NCBI RefSeq assembly: GCF_015074785.1
Contig: NZ_CP042464.1
Location: forward strand, 496,001-560,000
Origin: Segatella copri
GTDB taxonomy: Bacteria; Bacteroidota; Bacteroidia; Bacteroidales; Bacteroidaceae
Direction: 5' to 3'
DNA length: 64,000 nucleotides
Shown here: positions 40,081 through 49,990 of the stretch, piece after piece
Layout of the letters: each line of letters begins with the position of its first letter
Position numbering within the stretch: the stretch's first letter is position 1
Position numbers and translations under genes: made by a program
The notes under the pieces: generated by a model
What the model was told of the DNA's origin: nothing
What the model saw: only the letters and a program-made list of their open reading frames with translations
Database searches by the model: none

Positions 40081-41379
40081 CAGGGCAGACGCATTAAATA
40101 TTTTATTCGTTAACATCTGCGTTGTGCAGTTGTAACTTACTGAATATTAACATTATATATTTGTATATATGAAATATTTTTTGTACCTTTGTAAAGAAAT
40201 AATTAACAAATAAAAGGTACAAAATGAGCATTATTAAGTTATCTAAACAAATAGCCGACCCACGAGTTGCGGGTCGAACTGTCCATAAAATGGAACATAT
40301 CATTTACATTACAATCGCTGCGGTAATTGCAGGAGCTCAATCTTGGAACGAAATTGCAGAGTTTGGAAAAAGTAAGTTAGACTTCTTCAAAAAGCGTTTG
40401 CAGGGGTTGGAGACTATTCCAAGCCATGACACCTTCAATCGTTTCTTTTCTATCTTTGATCCAAAAGGATTTGAAGAGATCTTCAGAAACTGGGTTAGAG
40501 AAATTGTAGGGGAAGTCAAAGGTGTTGTTGCCATTGATGGCAAGCTTATGCGTGGATCAAGCAAGTGTGATGCCGAGCACACTATTGGTCAAGCTGACTT
40601 CCGCACATGGATCGTATCTGCTTGGTCAGCAGACAACAGCATATCACTTGGGCAAGAGAAAGTCGGTGAAAAAACAAATGAAATCACGGTCGTTCCCAAG
40701 TTGCTTAGTGCTATAGACGTGTCAAATGCCATTGTGACAATAGATGCTATGGGATGCCAAACTTCTATAACAGAGAAAATCATAGAAGGCAAGGGGGACT
40801 ATATTATCGCCTTGAAGGAAAATCAGAAGAAAAGTTACGAATTTGCTAAGGACATGATTTACGAGCATGAGTATAGAGGCAATTGTAATGTAGTGACAAA
40901 ACATTATTCCTTTAATGAGGGACATGGTCGTCAGGAAGAAAGAACCTGCATTGTTGTAAGCTATGGGGACATAATGCAGAGAATGTTTAAGAACAGGTTT
41001 GTTGGGTTAAGGTCTGTTGTCGGGATTACCTCAAGAAGATCTGTTGCGACATCTGGTGAAACATCTGAGGAAACAAGATACTATATAACTTCCTTAAGTA
41101 ATGAAGACCCCGAAAAGATAGCAAGCGCCATTAGGCAACATTGGTCCATAGAAAACAACTTGCATTGGCAATTGGACATTACTTTCAGAGAAGACGAAAG
41201 TAAGAAAGTCAAAAATGCAGCGAGGAACTTCTCTACCATAAGCAAAATGGTCCTCTCCATCTTGAAAAATGACAAGACGACCAAGGGAAGTCTCAACCTG
41301 AAAAGATTGAAGGCAGGCTGGGATGAAGAGTACCTGTCAAAACTTTTGGAGGGCAGCGCAATTTAATGCGTTTGCCCTG
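40081..41379 (+). mobile_element. Complete ISAs1-type insertion sequence, 1299 bp
   Basis: The ends are inverted repeats: CAGGGCAGACGCATTAAAT on the left and, read inwards, CAGGGCAAACGCATTAAAT on the right, 18 of 19 identical. A 10-bp direct duplication ATATAAGAGG flanks the element, showing a clean and rather recent insertion. One intact transposase gene fills it, with its own promoter (TTTG 40160-40163, TACCTTTG 40184-40191). Confidence 0.93.
40224..41366 (+). CDS. ISAs1-family transposase
   Basis: The 380-residue protein is full length. It shows the N-terminal DUF4372/H-repeat-type start (DPRVAGRTVHKMEHIIYITI), the DDE residues in VVAIDGKLMRGS (about 100), TIDAMGCQTSI (about 174) and the HWSIENNLHWQLDITFREDE segment (about 308-327) that carries the final E. 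No frameshift or stop is present, so it is probably active. Confidence 0.93.
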   Translation: MSIIKLSKQIADPRVAGRTVHKMEHIIYITIAAVIAGAQSWNEIAEFGKSKLDFFKKRLQGLETIPSHDTFNRFFSIFDPKGFEEIFRNWVREIVGEVKGVVAIDGKLMRGSSKCDAEHTIGQADFRTWIVSAWSADNSISLGQEKVGEKTNEITVVPKLLSAIDVSNAIVTIDAMGCQTSITEKIIEGKGDYIIALKENQKKSYEFAKDMIYEHEYRGNCNVVTKHYSFNEGHGRQEERTCIVVSYGDIMQRMFKNRFVGLRSVVGITSRRSVATSGETSEETRYYITSLSNEDPEKIASAIRQHWSIENNLHWQLDITFREDESKKVKNAARNFSTISKMVLSILKNDKTTKGSLNLKRLKAGWDEEYLSKLLEGSAI

Positions 41380-41389
41380 ATATAAGAGG
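41380..41389. repeat. Target-site duplication, right copy
   Basis: ATATAAGAGG, pairing with 40071-40080. Confidence 0.9.
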
Positions 41390-41432
41390 GGGTTATATCC
41401 CCAAGTTTTAATAATTTTATATAATAAAAGGT

Positions 41433-44400
41433 ATGCAGAAAAGATTGCATTTATTAGTGGCTTTGCTGGCCTTTATGGTAACCACAGCCATGGCGCAGAT
41501 TACCACATCAGGTTTAAGTGGTTCGGTAACAGCTAGTGGTGAAGACGTGATTGGCGCAACGATTGAAGCCGTTCACGTTCCTTCAGGAACTCGTTACAAA
41601 GCTGTAACCAACATTGATGGTATGTTTACTATTAATGGTATGCGTGTCGGTGGTCCTTACGAAGTTAAGATTAGCTACATTGGCTACAAGACTAAAGTTG
41701 TAAAGAACGTAACGCTTCAGCTTGGTGAAACTTACAACTTGAAAGAGACTCTTGATGAGGATTCTAAGCAACTTGGCGAAGTTGTAGTTGTTGCCAAGGG
41801 CTCAAAGTTTAGTGTAGAGAAGACAGGTGCTTCTACCAATATCTCTAATGCGCAGATTGCTAACATGCCAACCGTTAGCCGTAGCATTACAGATATCACC
41901 CGTCTTTCTCCTTATGGTGGAAACGGAATGTCATTCGCAGGTGCTGATGGCCGTACAGCCAACTTCACTGTGGATGGTGCAAACTTCAACAACAACTTCG
42001 GCTTGAGCTCAAAGCTTCCTGGTGGTGGTGCTCCTATCTCTCTGGATGCTATCGAGGAAATGCAGGTTGTTATCTCTCCTTATGATGTTCGTCAGACTAA
42101 CTTCGTAGGTGGTGGTGTCAATGCGATTACCAAGTCTGGTACCAACAACTTCAAGGGTAGCGCTTACGTATATCACAAGAATGAGAACATGCGTGGTGAT
42201 GCTATCGAGCGTGAGCAGATTTCTGGTGCACGTGAGAAGGAACAGCAGACTACATGGGGTTTCTCTCTCGGTGGTCCTATCATCAAGAACAAGTTGTTCT
42301 TCTTCGCTAACGGTGAAATGGTCAAGACTCCTACAGTGGTAAATCGCTGGAGAGGTTCTGAGAATGGTATCGGCGATGCTGAAAACTATATCTCTCGTAC
42401 CAAGCTTGCTGATTTGGAGAAAGTTTCTAATTTCGTAAAGGATAAGTATGGTTATGATACAGGTTCATGGACCAACTTCCCTGCAGACGAGAGCAACTAC
42501 AAACTCCTCTTCCGTGTTGACTGGAACATCACAGACAAGCATCACTTGGCTGTACGCTACAACTATACCAAGAACCGTTCTTGGCAGGCTCCTAACGCAT
42601 CATCTATGGATGGTGGTACACGTGCTTCTGGTAGCCGTATGTCTCAGTACTCTATGTCATTTGCCAACAGTATGTATGCCAATGACAACCTCGTCAACTC
42701 TTGGACTGTTGACTTGAACAGCCGTTTCACAGATAATCTGTCTAACCAGTTCCTGTTCACATACTCTAAGTTGGATGATAGCCGTTACACCAATTCTTCT
42801 GAGTTCCCATTCATCGATATCCTCGATGGCGGACAGAAGAGTGTAGATGGAACTGCTGATGCTGATGGTACCAACAACTACATGGCTTTGGGTTATGAGT
42901 TGTTTACCTGGAACAATGCCGTACACAATACTGTATGGAATATCAAGGACGATGTAACTTACTATCTCGGTAAGCACAAGATCATCGCCGGTCTCAACTA
43001 TGAGCACCAGATGGCTGACAATGCTTATCAGCGTAATGGTACTGGTTACTATCGTTACAAGAGTCTCGACGACTTCCTGAATGGTGGTATTCCAGAGGTT
43101 GTATGTTTGACTTATGGTTATGGTGGCAACAACAATCCTGCTGCCCGCGTACAGTATAACAAGGCTGGTATCTACGCTCAGGATGAGTGGCAGATGACTC
43201 CTCTGTTCAAGTTGACTTATGGTCTTCGTCTGGATGGTCTGTTCTTCGACAATTCTGACTTGATGACTAACAATGCCATTCTCGGTCTCGACTATAACGG
43301 TCGTCACATCGACTCTGGCAAGTGGCCAAACAGCTCTTTGACTGTTTCTCCTCGTATCGGTTTCGTATATGATGTATTTGGTGACAAGACATTGAAGTTC
43401 CGTGGTGGTACTGGTTTCTTCCAGGGCCGTTTGCCATTGGTATTCTTCACCAACTTGCCAACCAACTCTGGTATGATACAGTATCAGGCACAGCTGAATG
43501 CAACCAAGGCATGGAATCCTCAGACAGGTAAGAAAGAGGGTGTAGATATGACTCCATTTGCAGGTGGTCTGGTTGTTGATAAGGATGGTAAGCCAACAGC
43601 AGCAGCTCTCCGTGACAAGTTGATTTCTATGGGTTACCCAGAGAACATCACTCCTGAAGAGGGTTCTGTTCCTTCAGCAATCTCTGCTGTAGATAGAAAC
43701 TTCAAGTTGCCACAGGTTTGGAAGACATCTTTCGCTGTCGATTATCAGATTCCTGTGTCATTCCCAATGTCTGTTTCTGTTGAGGGTATCTTCAACAAGA
43801 CATTGAATGCAGCTACATTGACCGACTGGAGTGTACAGGATGTAAAGGGCTTCCCACGTTTCAATGGTGCAGACAACCGTCCTATATATCCTAAGGGTTC
43901 TTCTGTAGGTACAAGTGCTTATGTACTTGAGAACACAAGCCGTGGTTATGGTTGGTCTTTCTCTGCACAGGTAAATGCTCAGCCATGGGAGTGGTTGAAC
44001 TTGATGGCTGCCTATACTCATACTGTATCTAAGGAGGTAACTTCACTTCCAGGTTCTAACGCATCTTCTGTATTGAACTACATCTCTACAGTATATGGTC
44101 CTAACAACATCAAGTTGCACAACGGACAGAATGTAACTCCAGATCGTATCATTGCTTCTGCAACAATCCACGACAAGAGCAACAACCACTATAGCTTCAT
44201 CTATGAGGCATGGCGTGGTGGTTACAACTACTCTTACATGATGGTAAATGATATCAATGCTGATGGTTACAACTATGATGCTATCTATATCCCAACCGAC
44301 CAGCAGGTAGCTGACAATGAGTTCCGTTTCAAAACAGAGGACGACAAGACTCGATTCATGGATTATGTTCATAATAATAGCTATCTGAAGAATCATCAGG

Positions 44401-44750
44401 GCGAGTATGCAGAGGCTTATAGCCTTTACAGCCCATGGGTACATCGCATCGACTTCAGCTACAAGCACGACTTCAAGTTTGATGTGGCAGGTCACACCAA
44501 TACTATCCAGTTGAGCTTCGATATGAAGAACGTACTCAACTTCTTTAACTCTAGTTGGGGCGTCATGAAGTACTTGAACCCTGAGATAGGTTCAGATCCA
44601 CGCATCTTGAGATATGAAGGTTATGACAAGGATGGCTATGCTACCTTCTCAACACCAAAGTCAATCAATGGTAACACTAAGACTTTCGTACCAAATCACG
44701 CTATCGGTCAGTGCTGGTATGCATCAGTGGGTCTCCGTTATATTTTCTAA
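41433..44750 (+). CDS. Oar-like TonB-dependent outer-membrane receptor, paralogue 1
   Basis: A 1105-residue outer-membrane protein with signal peptide (MQKRLHLLVALLAFMVTTAM), an N-terminal carboxypeptidase-regulatory-like domain (about 25-110, GEDVIGATIEAVHVPSGTRY), a plug domain (about 120-240, ending in NAITKSGTNNFKGSAYVY) and a large beta barrel ending YASVGLRYIF with terminal F. The build is that of Oar-type TonB receptors rather than SusC; there is no SusD partner. The substrate is unknown. Its 5' untranslated region is interrupted by the IS element at 40081. It precedes a BACON lipoprotein gene by 33 nt, so they form an operon. Confidence 0.88.
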   Translation: MQKRLHLLVALLAFMVTTAMAQITTSGLSGSVTASGEDVIGATIEAVHVPSGTRYKAVTNIDGMFTINGMRVGGPYEVKISYIGYKTKVVKNVTLQLGETYNLKETLDEDSKQLGEVVVVAKGSKFSVEKTGASTNISNAQIANMPTVSRSITDITRLSPYGGNGMSFAGADGRTANFTVDGANFNNNFGLSSKLPGGGAPISLDAIEEMQVVISPYDVRQTNFVGGGVNAITKSGTNNFKGSAYVYHKNENMRGDAIEREQISGAREKEQQTTWGFSLGGPIIKNKLFFFANGEMVKTPTVVNRWRGSENGIGDAENYISRTKLADLEKVSNFVKDKYGYDTGSWTNFPADESNYKLLFRVDWNITDKHHLAVRYNYTKNRSWQAPNASSMDGGTRASGSRMSQYSMSFANSMYANDNLVNSWTVDLNSRFTDNLSNQFLFTYSKLDDSRYTNSSEFPFIDILDGGQKSVDGTADADGTNNYMALGYELFTWNNAVHNTVWNIKDDVTYYLGKHKIIAGLNYEHQMADNAYQRNGTGYYRYKSLDDFLNGGIPEVVCLTYGYGGNNNPAARVQYNKAGIYAQDEWQMTPLFKLTYGLRLDGLFFDNSDLMTNNAILGLDYNGRHIDSGKWPNSSLTVSPRIGFVYDVFGDKTLKFRGGTGFFQGRLPLVFFTNLPTNSGMIQYQAQLNATKAWNPQTGKKEGVDMTPFAGGLVVDKDGKPTAAALRDKLISMGYPENITPEEGSVPSAISAVDRNFKLPQVWKTSFAVDYQIPVSFPMSVSVEGIFNKTLNAATLTDWSVQDVKGFPRFNGADNRPIYPKGSSVGTSAYVLENTSRGYGWSFSAQVNAQPWEWLNLMAAYTHTVSKEVTSLPGSNASSVLNYISTVYGPNNIKLHNGQNVTPDRIIASATIHDKSNNHYSFIYEAWRGGYNYSYMMVNDINADGYNYDAIYIPTDQQVADNEFRFKTEDDKTRFMDYVHNNSYLKNHQGEYAEAYSLYSPWVHRIDFSYKHDFKFDVAGHTNTIQLSFDMKNVLNFFNSSWGVMKYLNPEIGSDPRILRYEGYDKDGYATFSTPKSINGNTKTFVPNHAIGQCWYASVGLRYIF

Positions 44751-44783
44751 TATTAGGTGTTATTCATTTAAGAGATTATTTAT

Positions 44784-46370
44784 ATGAAACTAAAATATTT
44801 ATTTACCGCACTTGTTGCAATCTTGGCATTGTTTACAAGTTGTAACGACGACCAGACCTTGGATACTCTCGGCAAGGTGCAGGTGTCACAGTCATTTGTT
44901 TCCATTCCTGTGGAGGGTGGTAGTGCATCATTCAAGGTTAATGCCGCTTCTGACTGGAAAATCGTTTGTATGACCAAGTACAAGTACACGTACACGGATG
45001 CTGACGGTCAGAAAAAGGAAAAGACTGCAGAGAAAGACTCTATCCCTACTTGGCTGAAAGTTACTCCTACTGTTGGTGAAGCTGGCGAGACTGTTGTTAC
45101 AGTTTCTGCCGAGGCAACAAAGGGCGCAAACTCAACTATGCTACAGTTTGTTTGTGATAATGAGATTCAGCGTGTCAACATTCTTCAAGGCGTCTTGAAT
45201 CCTCCATACTCTACCTGTGCAGATGTTTTGGCTGGTAATGATGGTGAGACTTATAAGATTAAGGGTACTATGACCAGGATTTCTAATACCTTGTATGGTA
45301 ACTGGTATATCAAGGATGCCACCGGTGAGGTATATGTCTATGGTACGCTTGATGCCAACGGTAGTGACAAGAACTTCTCCAGTCTGAAACTGGAAGAGGG
45401 TGATGAGGTTACTATCCAGGGTCCAAGAGATACTTACCAGGGTACTCCTCAGTTGAAGAATGTAACTGTTTTGAGCTATACCAAGTCTTTGATCAAGGTT
45501 GAAGAACTCGATAAGGCTACCTTGAGCAAGGCTGGTGAGGACTTCAAGGTTACCTTGACTGTAAAGGGCGAAGGCGTAACTGTTGATATCCCTGAGGCAG
45601 ACCAGAGCTGGTTGTCTGTTAAGGGTATCGTAACCAAGGGCACAGAGGCAGTAGTTTCTTTCCATGCCAACGCTAATGCAGGTGGTGCCCGCTCTACAAA
45701 AATTGGTTTTACATCTACCAAGGGTAAGCAGAGCTCTACTGTTACAGCTTCTATCACACAGGAAGGTTCTATCGTTCCTCTTACCATTGCAGAGTTCAAC
45801 GCTGCAGAAGAGGGTACAGCACAGTATCGCCTGACGGGTGTCATTACCAAGATCATCAATCCTAATAAACCTCAATTTATCATTGCCGACTATTCTGGTG
45901 AAACCACCGTTTATGGTCTCGGTGAGGCTGGTGATTTCGAGAAGTTAGGCTTGAAGGTGGGTGATATCATCACACTCGTAGCAGCTCGTTCTTCTTTCAA
46001 GGGTCTGCCACAGACCAAGGGCGCTCAGTATGAAGAATCTTATGCCGCTTCTTCATTGCAGAAGATTTCGGTAGCAGATTTCCGCAATGCAGCTGAGAGC
46101 AAGGAGAAGTTCTACCGCATCTCTGGAACGATTGTGAAGTCAAACGAGGCGAATACCAAGTTCGATTTGAACGAATATGGCAACTTTGCCTTGAAGGATG
46201 AAACCGGCGAGGTTTATGTATATGGCGTTTCTACCGGATGGAATGGTGAGAAGAAGCAGGCTGCTAAGCTTGGTCTAAAGGAAGGTGACAAGATTACCGT
46301 CATTGGTTATCGTACATCTTTCAAGAACCTGATTCAGGTTGGTGGTGGTATCTTCTATACCAAAGACTAA
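44784..46370 (+). CDS. BACON-domain lipoprotein with three OB-fold-like repeats
   Basis: The 528-residue protein starts with a lipoprotein signal, lipobox LFTSC (Cys20). A BACON-type domain follows (about 30-140, SIPVEGGSASFKVNAASDWK, then TWLKVTP). After that come three similar units ending in a Y-V-Y-G motif and L-K-x-G-D-x-I/V-T (GEVYVYGTLDANGSDK, TTVYGLGEAGDFEK, GEVYVYGVSTGWNGEK), as in OB-fold DUF5689-like domains. A second BACON-like segment lies between the first and second unit. It is probably surface-exposed with the TonB receptor and may bind ligand for it. Confidence 0.8.
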   Translation: MKLKYLFTALVAILALFTSCNDDQTLDTLGKVQVSQSFVSIPVEGGSASFKVNAASDWKIVCMTKYKYTYTDADGQKKEKTAEKDSIPTWLKVTPTVGEAGETVVTVSAEATKGANSTMLQFVCDNEIQRVNILQGVLNPPYSTCADVLAGNDGETYKIKGTMTRISNTLYGNWYIKDATGEVYVYGTLDANGSDKNFSSLKLEEGDEVTIQGPRDTYQGTPQLKNVTVLSYTKSLIKVEELDKATLSKAGEDFKVTLTVKGEGVTVDIPEADQSWLSVKGIVTKGTEAVVSFHANANAGGARSTKIGFTSTKGKQSSTVTASITQEGSIVPLTIAEFNAAEEGTAQYRLTGVITKIINPNKPQFIIADYSGETTVYGLGEAGDFEKLGLKVGDIITLVAARSSFKGLPQTKGAQYEESYAASSLQKISVADFRNAAESKEKFYRISGTIVKSNEANTKFDLNEYGNFALKDETGEVYVYGVSTGWNGEKKQAAKLGLKEGDKITVIGYRTSFKNLIQVGGGIFYTKD

Positions 46371-46400
46371 TCGTAAGATTTTTATTTTTAACTTGATATG

Positions 46401-46441
46401 GGATGCACTTCTCTTTCTCGAGGGAAGTGCATCCTTTTTTT
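46401..46441 (+). terminator. Rho-independent terminator
   Basis: GGATGCACTTC / GAAGTGCATCC with a 10-base loop and a T-run, after the lipoprotein gene. Confidence 0.88.
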
Positions 46442-46492
46442 CGTTTATTTGCATATTTTTGGTATAAAACATTATATTTCTCTGTTTTTCGC

Positions 46493-46522
46493 TTGCCATT
46501 TCAAAAGTTTTAGTTATATTTG
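46493..46522 (+). promoter_or_regulatory. Promoter of the second TonB receptor gene
   Basis: TTGC at 46493 and -7 TATATTTG at 46515-46522, leaving a leader of about 80 nt before the start. Confidence 0.6.
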
Positions 46523-46610
46523 CAGCAAAATCAGTTTTAGGAGGGAGTTAAGCTCACGGTACGAGGTGCGCGGTTCTCTCTTTATTTATTCACAAAAGAA
46601 TCTAAACAAT

Positions 46611-49600
46611 ATGCAGAAAAGATTGCAACTACTTCTGGCTTTGCTCGCCTTCGTGGTGACTTCGGCAATGGCTCAGATTACCACTTCGGGCATTAGTGGT
46701 AAGATTTCTTCCAATGGCGAAACCGTTATTGGTGCTACAGTTACTGCTACACACCAGCCATCTGGTACTGTGTATCGTGCTGTAACAAATGTAGATGGTC
46801 GCTATACTATTCAGGGTATGCGTCCAGGTGGTCCTTACAAGGTAAGTATCTCTTATATCGGATATAAGGACAAGGTTTTCAACAATGTCAGTCTGAGCCT
46901 CGGTGAAACGGAGAATATCTCCTGCTCGCTCCAGGAGGATGCCCACCAGCTCCAGGAAGTGGTGGTTTCCGGTAAGGCGGGTCTTGCAGCTTCCCGTACA
47001 GGTGCTGCTACCAGTATGACGGCAGAGCAGATCAACAATATGCCTAGTATAACCCACGGTATAGCCGATGTGGCTCGCTTGAACCCTCAGCTCACGGTTA
47101 CCAATTCGGGTAACATGTCGTTTGCCGGTACCAACAACCGATACAATAACTTCATGATTGATGGTGCGGCAAACAATGACGTGTTCGGTCTGGCTCCCAG
47201 CGGTAACAATGGCGGTCAGGCGGGTGCTCAGCCTGTATCTATGGAGACCATCGAGCAGATTCAGGTATCTGTGGCTCCTTTCGACGTGCGACAGAGCGGT
47301 TTCACCGGTGGTGCCATCAATGCCATCACCAAGAGCGGTACCAACAAGTTCCACGGTTCTGCCTATTACTATGGCTACAACCAGGACCTTATCGGTACCA
47401 AGTATCCTTACCTCGATGGTACGGGTTATGCGCCTAAGTATCAGAAGCAGACTCAGTACAACATGGGTGTCACCCTGGGTGGACCTATCATCAAGAACAA
47501 ACTCTTCTTCTTCGCCAACTACGAGCGTACCAACAAGGAGTATCCTAACCTCTATGGCGTGGATTCCGGTAACTCGAAGGTGAATACCGAGCAGGCGAAG
47601 GACATCATGAATATGTTGCAGAAGATGGCTGAGAAGCAGGGTGTGGCTTTCAATGATTACTTCAGCAACCAGGATATCTACACCAAGAGCGATAAGGCGG
47701 GCTTGAAACTCGATTGGAACATCAACGAGTTCAACAAATTTGCCATCCGCTGGAGTCTGGTCAAGGCAGAGCAGTTGAGTGGCGGCGGCAGTGCATCCAG
47801 CCTGAACACCTATGCCTACAGCTATCCTTTCAAGAGCAATACCAACTCGTTCATCGCTGAGCTTCAGAGCCGATTCTCTCCAAGTGTGAGCAATGAGGCA
47901 CGTGTCAGCTTCGTAAGAGTACGCGATAGCCGTGATATCAAGGCCAATCTCCCTATGATTTCCATCACAGGTGTAGGTAGCGGTACGGTGAACATCGGTA
48001 CGGAGCGCAACTCTCAGGCTAACTACCTGAACCAGGACATCTGGACCATTGAGGACAACCTGACATGGCTTCGTGGTAACCATACCTTCATTTTCGGTAC
48101 CCACAATGAGTTCTACCATTTCAAGAACATGTTCATCTCTGATAAGTTCGGTTCTTATACCTTCAAGGGTTATGACAACTTCAAGGCTTATTACGATGAT
48201 TACATGGCTGGAACATTGGATCCTAACAAGGCTTACATGAACCAGTATCTATATGGACAGGCTAATACAAGTATAACCGGCGACCCTAACTGGGCTTCTG
48301 AGTTCTCATCTGGTCAGTTCGGTTTCTATGCGCAGGATAAGTGGAATGCCAGCAACAATTTCACTCTTACCTATGGTCTCCGTCTGGATATTCCGGTGTT
48401 CTTTGATACTCCGATGGAGAATGCCGAGTTCAACGCCTTGTCTGAGAAGATGGGTTGGGGCATGAAGACCAACGATAAGCTCAACTTCTCTCCAATGCTC
48501 TCTCCACGTGTGGGATTCCGTTGGGACATTAACAACGACCGTAAGTTCATCCTCCGTGGTGGTGCAGGTGTCTTCACCGGCCGCATCCCATTCGTTTGGG
48601 TAAGCAACAACTTCTCAGGCACAGGTCTGCAGCTTTCTTCATACGACAGCAACAGCTCTTCTACCAAGGGCTTGGAGCTTATCCTCGACCCAAGCAAGCA
48701 GAACGCCAATGCCGATAAGATGAAGGTGACCGCCGGTAACCAGAATATTGCCGTTTGCAGCAAGAACTTCAAGTTTGCCCAGAACCTCCGTCTTAACCTC
48801 GGTTTCGACTTTGAACTGTTGGGCATTGACTGGACTGCTGAGGCCATCTACTCAAAGACATTGAATGATATTCTCTATAAGAATCTGGCTCAGGAGCAGA
48901 GTGGTGAAACCTTCTCTCAGAAGTATGGTTACGAGTGGGACAACCGTCCGCTCTATCAGAGCGTAGTGAAGGGTACTCCTATCGCAGGTGTCTATGCCTT
49001 GGGCAATACATCGAAGGGTCATACCATCAACCTCTCTCTGAAGGCAGAGAAGCATTTCGACTTCGGTCTCGACCTGATGGCAAGCTACACCTGGACCCGT
49101 TCTCGCAGTGCTGCCAATGGTGGTTCTTCTGTGGCTAAGAGTAACTGGACCTATCAATATACTCATCGTGACTGCAACGATTTGGAGGTGGGTAACTCTG
49201 CCTACAACGTGCCTCACCGCATCCAGGCTTCTGCCTACTACCACATCGACTACGGTCATCAGAAGCAGTGGAAGACAACCCTGGGTGTCATCTACCAGGC
49301 TAAGAGCGGTTCACCTTACACCTATTATTATTATGGTGACGTGAACGAGGATGGTTCCAGGGGTAATGACCTGTTCTACATCCCAACCGATGCACAGATT
49401 GACAAGATGCGTTTCGAGGAGACCAAGTATAACAACAATACCTTCACCAAGCGCATGTTTGGTGATAACCATGGCGATAAGCTCACCGAGGAGATGCAGC
49501 GTGAGATGCTGAAGAAGTGGATTGCAGACGATTCTTATCTGAGCAAGCACCGTGGCGAGTACTACGAGCGTTATGCTGATAACCTGCCATTCGAGCATCA

Positions 49601-49868
49601 TTTCGATGTTCACTTCGGTCAGAAGTACAGCTTCAAGGTAGCTGGTCAGATTAACTCCATCGAGTTGACCTTCGATATCCTCAACGTGGGCAACCTCCTG
49701 AACAAGGATTGGGGTCATACCTATGGTGATGGCTTTGGTACTTATTATTCACCTGTCAACTATCAGGGCGGCGGTGTTTACCAGTTCACCGGTGCTTATG
49801 CATATAAGAGCTATAGCGATTATTACAGTCGCTGGCGTGGTCAGGTAGGTTTGAAATATACTTTCTAA
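46611..49868 (+). CDS. Oar-like TonB-dependent outer-membrane receptor, paralogue 2
   Basis: The start is at ATG 46611 (MQKRLQLLLALLAFVVTSAM), as in paralogue 1; the frame extends 71 codons upstream through the terminator and promoter, which cannot be coding. The 1085-residue protein has the same regulatory-like domain, plug (ending NAITKSGTNKFHGSAYYYGY) and barrel, ending GQVGLKYTF. It is clearly a duplicate of 41433-44750 but diverged in the barrel, so the ligand may differ. It has its own promoter and terminator and no lipoprotein partner downstream. Confidence 0.88.
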   Translation: MQKRLQLLLALLAFVVTSAMAQITTSGISGKISSNGETVIGATVTATHQPSGTVYRAVTNVDGRYTIQGMRPGGPYKVSISYIGYKDKVFNNVSLSLGETENISCSLQEDAHQLQEVVVSGKAGLAASRTGAATSMTAEQINNMPSITHGIADVARLNPQLTVTNSGNMSFAGTNNRYNNFMIDGAANNDVFGLAPSGNNGGQAGAQPVSMETIEQIQVSVAPFDVRQSGFTGGAINAITKSGTNKFHGSAYYYGYNQDLIGTKYPYLDGTGYAPKYQKQTQYNMGVTLGGPIIKNKLFFFANYERTNKEYPNLYGVDSGNSKVNTEQAKDIMNMLQKMAEKQGVAFNDYFSNQDIYTKSDKAGLKLDWNINEFNKFAIRWSLVKAEQLSGGGSASSLNTYAYSYPFKSNTNSFIAELQSRFSPSVSNEARVSFVRVRDSRDIKANLPMISITGVGSGTVNIGTERNSQANYLNQDIWTIEDNLTWLRGNHTFIFGTHNEFYHFKNMFISDKFGSYTFKGYDNFKAYYDDYMAGTLDPNKAYMNQYLYGQANTSITGDPNWASEFSSGQFGFYAQDKWNASNNFTLTYGLRLDIPVFFDTPMENAEFNALSEKMGWGMKTNDKLNFSPMLSPRVGFRWDINNDRKFILRGGAGVFTGRIPFVWVSNNFSGTGLQLSSYDSNSSSTKGLELILDPSKQNANADKMKVTAGNQNIAVCSKNFKFAQNLRLNLGFDFELLGIDWTAEAIYSKTLNDILYKNLAQEQSGETFSQKYGYEWDNRPLYQSVVKGTPIAGVYALGNTSKGHTINLSLKAEKHFDFGLDLMASYTWTRSRSAANGGSSVAKSNWTYQYTHRDCNDLEVGNSAYNVPHRIQASAYYHIDYGHQKQWKTTLGVIYQAKSGSPYTYYYYGDVNEDGSRGNDLFYIPTDAQIDKMRFEETKYNNNTFTKRMFGDNHGDKLTEEMQREMLKKWIADDSYLSKHRGEYYERYADNLPFEHHFDVHFGQKYSFKVAGQINSIELTFDILNVGNLLNKDWGHTYGDGFGTYYSPVNYQGGGVYQFTGAYAYKSYSDYYSRWRGQVGLKYTF

Positions 49869-49927
49869 AAGGCATATTTCATGTTGATATAAACAGATAA
49901 TAGATAAGATAATAAAGTAGAAAAAAA

Positions 49928-49966
49928 AAGTCCCTGGAGAAGTTCTCTTTCTCCAGGGACTTTTTC
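49928..49966. terminator. Bidirectional terminator
   Basis: AAGTCCCTGGAGAA / TTCTCCAGGGACTT with A- and T-runs on the two sides, between convergent genes. Confidence 0.9.
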
Positions 49967-49990
49967 CTTTCTCTATAAACTGATTTTCTT

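Noticed and set aside
46398..46610. 71-codon extension of TonB receptor 2
   Set aside because: It would translate a terminator and promoter; the signal peptide begins at 46611 exactly as in the paralogue.
46629..48119. A 496-codon open frame on the minus strand opposite TonB receptor 2
   Set aside because: It lies wholly antisense to a clear receptor gene, has repetitive I/V/T-rich composition produced by the receptor's codon use, and shows no motif or ribosome site.
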